From Minisyncoccota bacterium (GTDB taxonomy: Bacteria; Patescibacteriota; Minisyncoccia; SW-4-49-11), in the NCBI GenBank assembly GCA_018609785.1, contig JAHEOE010000125.1, forward strand, positions 1 to 8,960: DNA of 8,960 nt. The letters are read 5' to 3'. The notes beneath the pieces are model-generated. The model was not told where the DNA came from. It saw nothing but the letters and a program-made list of their open reading frames with translations, and did not search any database. The translations under genes were made by a program, and so were the position numbers. Below are positions 6,367-8,960 of the stretch, one piece after another (within the stretch, counting starts at the first letter, position 1; each line of letters starts with the position of its first letter).

Positions 6367-7228
6367 ATATCTTAGTTTCATCACACTGATACTCTCAGGT
6401 GTATTTTTCTTCATAAGTTCAGACTTTGCCACTTTCACCTTTCTTATCTTTGTTTGGTTCTGCTCTCTTTATACTATTTTTCAAATCTTTCATCACAAAA
6501 GAAATGTTCTCTGGGGAAGCATATCTCTCGGGATTTCATCAGGGTATATCTTGTTTTTACTTCTACAACTATTTTTTTCTTCTAGCAACACACCTCTTAT
6601 ATCTCTCGTTTTCAACCTGTTGTTTGCCTTCACGGTGACAACATCTGTGTATAATCTCCTCGTTCTTGCACCTAATGCATCTCCATGGAAACGTGGATTA
6701 AGAAATACCGCTTTTGTAACTATTACTCTCACGCTAATTCTTTATGCTACGGCCAATATTTCCGCAATCTCCGGCATTCCGGATTTCTACGCTTCTTTAG
6801 ACTACTCCCCGATTAACTTGATGGTTTTCATCCTCGGATTTTTAGCTATTAAGACAAGTATATTTACTTGGCTCTCATTGAAATATCCTCGCCCTTACTT
6901 ATTAAGTGTGCTCATGAGTATTATATTTATTGTATTCTTGGCTAGTCTCACCCAACTCCAACACATAACATTAGAGATGAAGCCTCAAGAAACTACACCC
7001 CAATGCCCCCCAGGAAAAGTATATGCTCAACCACCATGTAGTTGCGAATCACAATGTATTTCCAAAGAGAAAGCCTATGCTCCTTACGAATGTGCGATTA
7101 AATGTTTGCCTCTCAAAGCTCGTTCAATTTCACAAAAACCATTACTTAACACGGATTTCTTGCGACGATTCCCAATCTCCTTCAAAGCTTCTACCTTTTC
7201 TCGGTATGAGTTTTTAAGTGTATTTTAG
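6341..7228 (+). CDS. Multi-pass membrane protein with C-terminal six-cysteine module (array copy 1)
   Basis: I do not recognise a described family. The 295-residue product has about seven hydrophobic segments (roughly 9-27, 31-50, 57-80, 86-108, 124-145, 158-179, 186-207), then a soluble tail with cysteines at 222, 233, 235, 239, 251 and 255 (C-x10-C-x-C-x3-C-x11-C-x3-C), then 40 basic and aromatic residues. With the basic N-terminus inside, seven crossings put the cysteine module outside, where disulphides are plausible. The same module ends the next gene, and FTWLSL (175-180) recurs in the third. The start at 6341 is chosen because all three paralogues begin MQKALTILK there; an earlier in-frame ATG at 6206 would run into xseA. 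It is AT-rich relative to xseA. The tail after residue 258 has no counterpart in copy 2. Confidence 0.85.
   Translation: MQKALTILKYLSFITLILSGVFFFISSDFATFTFLIFVWFCSLYTIFQIFHHKRNVLWGSISLGISSGYILFLLLQLFFSSSNTPLISLVFNLLFAFTVTTSVYNLLVLAPNASPWKRGLRNTAFVTITLTLILYATANISAISGIPDFYASLDYSPINLMVFILGFLAIKTSIFTWLSLKYPRPYLLSVLMSIIFIVFLASLTQLQHITLEMKPQETTPQCPPGKVYAQPPCSCESQCISKEKAYAPYECAIKCLPLKARSISQKPLLNTDFLRRFPISFKASTFSRYEFLSVF
7004..7105 (+). other. Six-cysteine module of array copy 1
   Basis: Codons 222-255. Begins CPPGKVYAQPPCSC and continues QCISKEKA, with a final CAIKC. It matches 7858-7959 in spacing and in most residues, including VYAQP, QCI, KEKA and CAI. The CPPG-x-VY opening superficially resembles trypsin-inhibitor-like cysteine-rich domains, but only the first half fits and the module is much shorter, so I do not assign it to that family. 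Confidence 0.8.
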
Positions 7229-7277
7229 CTTCTTCAAGACACGGAGATGTCGGAACATGCTTTTGGTAACGTCCCCT

Positions 7278-7346
7278 TTCATGCTACGTTGAAAGAAATT
7301 ACTTCGTAACACACAAACATATGCAAAAAGCCCTCACCATTCTCAA
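7278..7346 (+). repeat. Shared leader plus start-codon cassette, copy 2
   Basis: Near-identical to 6298-6366 (three mismatches). It begins 49 nt after the stop of array copy 1. The 7229-7277 spacer just before it has a short GACA-CGGAGA-TGTC inverted repeat (7239-7252) but no T-tract, so I do not call a terminator there. The retained leader suggests that the second gene may carry its own promoter or translation signal instead of relying on read-through. Confidence 0.85.
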
Positions 7347-8019
7347 GAATCTCAGTATTATTTTCATCGGTGGTCCATTGATCATCGGTGGAACTCTATG
7401 GCTCCTCTCCATATCAACTTCACTTTTAAATGAACACACGCTCCTTTTTGTATTGCAGACACTCACTACAATGGAATTCATAGGGGTTGTATCTCTCTTT
7501 CTTTATACTCCGCTTGCAGTACTTTATAATTCCGAATCCAAACCTCTCTCGGAGAAGTTTAAGCATATCGCTGTACCAAGTATCGCAACCAGTGTTATTT
7601 TCCTACTCCTCATCAACCTCTCAGGTTTTATTTTGCCATCATTTTACAACAACCAAACAGGTGAATTTATAAATGCTTTATTTTTGATCGTATGTTTTAT
7701 TGCTCTGGAAAGTGTTATATTCGCCGGCATAGCTACCAAATTCAAAGCTCAAACAATTTTGAAGCCCTCTTTTGTTATTGTGTTATGTATTTTCCTTTCC
7801 ATCATAAGCTTTTTTGCGTATGTGGAACGAGAGAATCTTAGCAAGACCTTTGTAAGATGCTCTCCCGGTGAGGTATATGCTCAACCACTGTGTGGATGCA
7901 AAAGACAATGTATTACCAAAGAAAAAGCTAATGCTAATTTTAGATGTGCTATTGGTTGCCCCCCTTATCAAGTATATGACAGCGAGACAATACTCAGTAA
8001 TGATTACGATTTTAAGTAA
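7321..8019 (+). CDS. Multi-pass membrane protein with C-terminal six-cysteine module (array copy 2)
   Basis: Paralogue of the preceding gene, 232 residues, with no recognised family. The first nine residues are identical to both neighbours. About five hydrophobic segments follow (roughly 10-31, 42-69, 85-107, 117-139, 149-168), against about seven in copy 1. The cysteines at 180, 191, 193, 197, 209 and 213 have exactly the copy 1 spacing, and five crossings again leave the module outside if the N-terminus is inside. The membrane body is barely alignable with copy 1, whereas the module and the first codons remain close even in DNA. It ends soon after the module with an acidic tail (DSETILSNDYDFK). 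The start follows the conserved leader but no Shine-Dalgarno. The third gene starts 14 nt after this stop, so the two are probably cotranscribed. A role in surface contact or binding is only a guess. Confidence 0.85.
   Translation: MQKALTILKNLSIIFIGGPLIIGGTLWLLSISTSLLNEHTLLFVLQTLTTMEFIGVVSLFLYTPLAVLYNSESKPLSEKFKHIAVPSIATSVIFLLLINLSGFILPSFYNNQTGEFINALFLIVCFIALESVIFAGIATKFKAQTILKPSFVIVLCIFLSIISFFAYVERENLSKTFVRCSPGEVYAQPLCGCKRQCITKEKANANFRCAIGCPPYQVYDSETILSNDYDFK
7858..7959 (+). other. Six-cysteine module of array copy 2
   Basis: Codons 180-213, 34 residues, the same length and cysteine spacing as 7004-7105. Begins CSPGEVYAQPLCGC and ends CAIGC. Positions between cysteines are partly conserved (VYAQP, QCI, KEKA, CAI), which argues for a folded disulphide or metal-binding unit rather than chance. 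Confidence 0.8.
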
Positions 8020-8033
8020 TTAAATTCACTTAT

Positions 8034-8783
8034 ATGCAAAAAGCACTCACCATTCTCAAATATCTCATGTTCATTGGACTTGGACTGGGCATACTATTCA
8101 TGATTCTGGCCGGTTTGAATCAGTTGGGCCATACGTTATTCAATGACAGCCAGAATATATTAGCTGGTATAGGAGGATATACACTTGTTTTCGGAGTATT
8201 CTTATTCATCATATATTCCGCTCTGGCTTTACTGCATCATCACAAAAATCATCCTCTCGGTATTTTCGTGCTAATTCTCTCTGCTATACTTCTTGTCCTT
8301 TTTATTTGGGCCATTCCCAATAACTCATTCCTCACTCTATTTAGCATACTCCTCCTCGCTACCCCTCTTCTCGCCCTAACAAGTCTCCTTCTGACTGTCT
8401 CTTCGTCCTCATCCATAACGAAACACTTTAAGCGTTTTGCCATTACAACTCTAGTGGCGTCCATATTTTTCTTTATAATCGCAATAATATTCGTTATCTT
8501 TAATCTGTCACCTCTCTTAGAGATTTTTTTCTTTTTATTTATACTCTCTTTATTCTGCGGCGTTGGTAGTACATTATTTACCTGGCTCTCTTTAAATATA
8601 GCCAATCCATCTCATTTACTACCACTAGCAGGTATATGTTTGCTATTCTTCATTATCGGAATTCCCTTACTGTCGTATATAAACGAAAAATATCGTTCTG
8701 ATCGTGTTCCTCAAATGCCTACCCCTTCAGATAAATCAATAGACCGACGACTAGAATCACAAAGGAACGATCCTTCGAGGTAG
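8034..8783 (+). CDS. Multi-pass membrane protein lacking the cysteine module (array copy 3)
   Basis: Third paralogue, 249 residues, no recognised family. It begins MQKALTILKYL; DNA 8032-8065 matches the copy 1 start (6339-6372) with one mismatch, though the upstream leader is absent. About seven hydrophobic segments (roughly 9-28, 43-67, 75-94, 99-121, 135-157, 160-184, 195-215) are followed by a charged 33-residue tail (NEKYRSDRVPQMPTPSDKS and beyond) rich in Arg, Ser, Asp and Pro, in place of the six-cysteine module. LFTWLSL (181-187) and the final helix resemble copy 1. It lies 14 nt behind copy 2 with no Shine-Dalgarno and probably depends on the upstream promoter. Very AT-rich: one sampled line (8461-8520) has 17 G/C of 60 bases. 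If the N-terminus is inside, the tail would be outside. Confidence 0.82.
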   Translation: MQKALTILKYLMFIGLGLGILFMILAGLNQLGHTLFNDSQNILAGIGGYTLVFGVFLFIIYSALALLHHHKNHPLGIFVLILSAILLVLFIWAIPNNSFLTLFSILLLATPLLALTSLLLTVSSSSSITKHFKRFAITTLVASIFFFIIAIIFVIFNLSPLLEIFFFLFILSLFCGVGSTLFTWLSLNIANPSHLLPLAGICLLFFIIGIPLLSYINEKYRSDRVPQMPTPSDKSIDRRLESQRNDPSR

Positions 8784-8823
8784 AAGACATTTGTATCTCT
8801 CTCCAATAGTCTCTTATTTGTAG

Positions 8824-8848
8824 GGAATTGCCGTATCGACGTATCCAC
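8824..8848. repeat. Repeat tail motif, inverted copy 4
   Basis: On the minus strand it reads GTGGATACGTCGATACGGCA and a few bases more, matching the GGAT-n-YGTCG-n-ATACRGCA tails at 2056, 2256 and 2361. As at 2056, it sits on the far side of the TCCTCC palindrome from the long repeat, so the right-hand unit has the same order as the left but is inverted. The 8784-8823 stretch between it and the last gene shows nothing else. Confidence 0.55.
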
Positions 8849-8860
8849 TCGTTGTGTCCC

Positions 8861-8960
8861 CCTCTTTTTAAAGGAGGAAAACACAGCAAAATACATACAC
8901 ATGAGAATATTTCTATAACAAAATTCAACCGTATATCCACTGTACCCGCCACCATATATC
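8861..8960. repeat. Dispersed repeat, right copy (inverted relative to 1967-2061)
   Basis: Reverse complement matches 1967-2061; the core 8870-8912 has two mismatches over 43 bases against 2008-2050. The palindrome here is degraded: CCTCTTTTT (8861-8869) faces AAAGGAGG with a T-G wobble. The repeat may continue beyond the right edge. It lies 78 nt past the stop of the last array gene and has no T-tract on the plus strand, so it does not look like a terminator for the array. Confidence 0.8.

Noticed and set aside
8861..8887. Palindrome after the array as a rho-independent terminator
   Set aside because: It is not followed by a T-tract on the plus strand, and it is part of the dispersed repeat also found near gyrB.

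Overview
The window looks like a chromosomal segment of a Candidate Phyla Radiation (Patescibacteria) bacterium, probably Parcubacteria-like. This rests on gene style, not on a marker phylogeny: housekeeping genes divergent from model bacteria, standard code (TGA used as stop), weak or absent Shine-Dalgarno sequences, very tight gene packing, and a bank of paralogous small membrane proteins.

Layout. Positions 1-1832 (minus) hold nearly all of gyrB, cut off by the left edge. Positions 1833-2427 have no gene; they hold a cluster of short palindromes and dispersed repeats plus a terminator-like hairpin. Positions 2428-6222 (minus) form a compact four-gene transcription unit, in transcription order: xseA (exonuclease VII large subunit with an unusual HEAT-like N-terminal extension), a small DUF721/DciA-like protein, a three-helix membrane protein, and a membrane-embedded family 2 glycosyltransferase. 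The genes overlap or lie within 3 nt of each other. Positions 6223-6340 are a short divergent intergenic region. Positions 6341-8783 (plus) carry three tandem paralogous multi-pass membrane proteins, visibly more AT-rich than the unit to the left. Positions 8784-8960 hold an inverted copy of the repeat found next to gyrB.

How it fits together. The left and middle parts are mostly housekeeping: DNA topology (GyrB), DNA repair (XseA), probable helicase loading (DciA-like) and envelope polysaccharide synthesis (glycosyltransferase). The distinctive part is the tandem membrane-protein array. All three genes share a nearly identical 5' coding cassette (MQKALTILK...). The first two also share a near-identical 40-nt leader and a C-terminal six-cysteine module predicted to lie outside the cell. 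The bodies between are strongly diverged, so the array looks like a rapidly evolving, mosaic surface-protein family. No function can be assigned from sequence alone. A ~95-bp repeat occurs in opposite orientation at about 1967-2061 and 8861-8960 and brackets everything between gyrB and the right edge.
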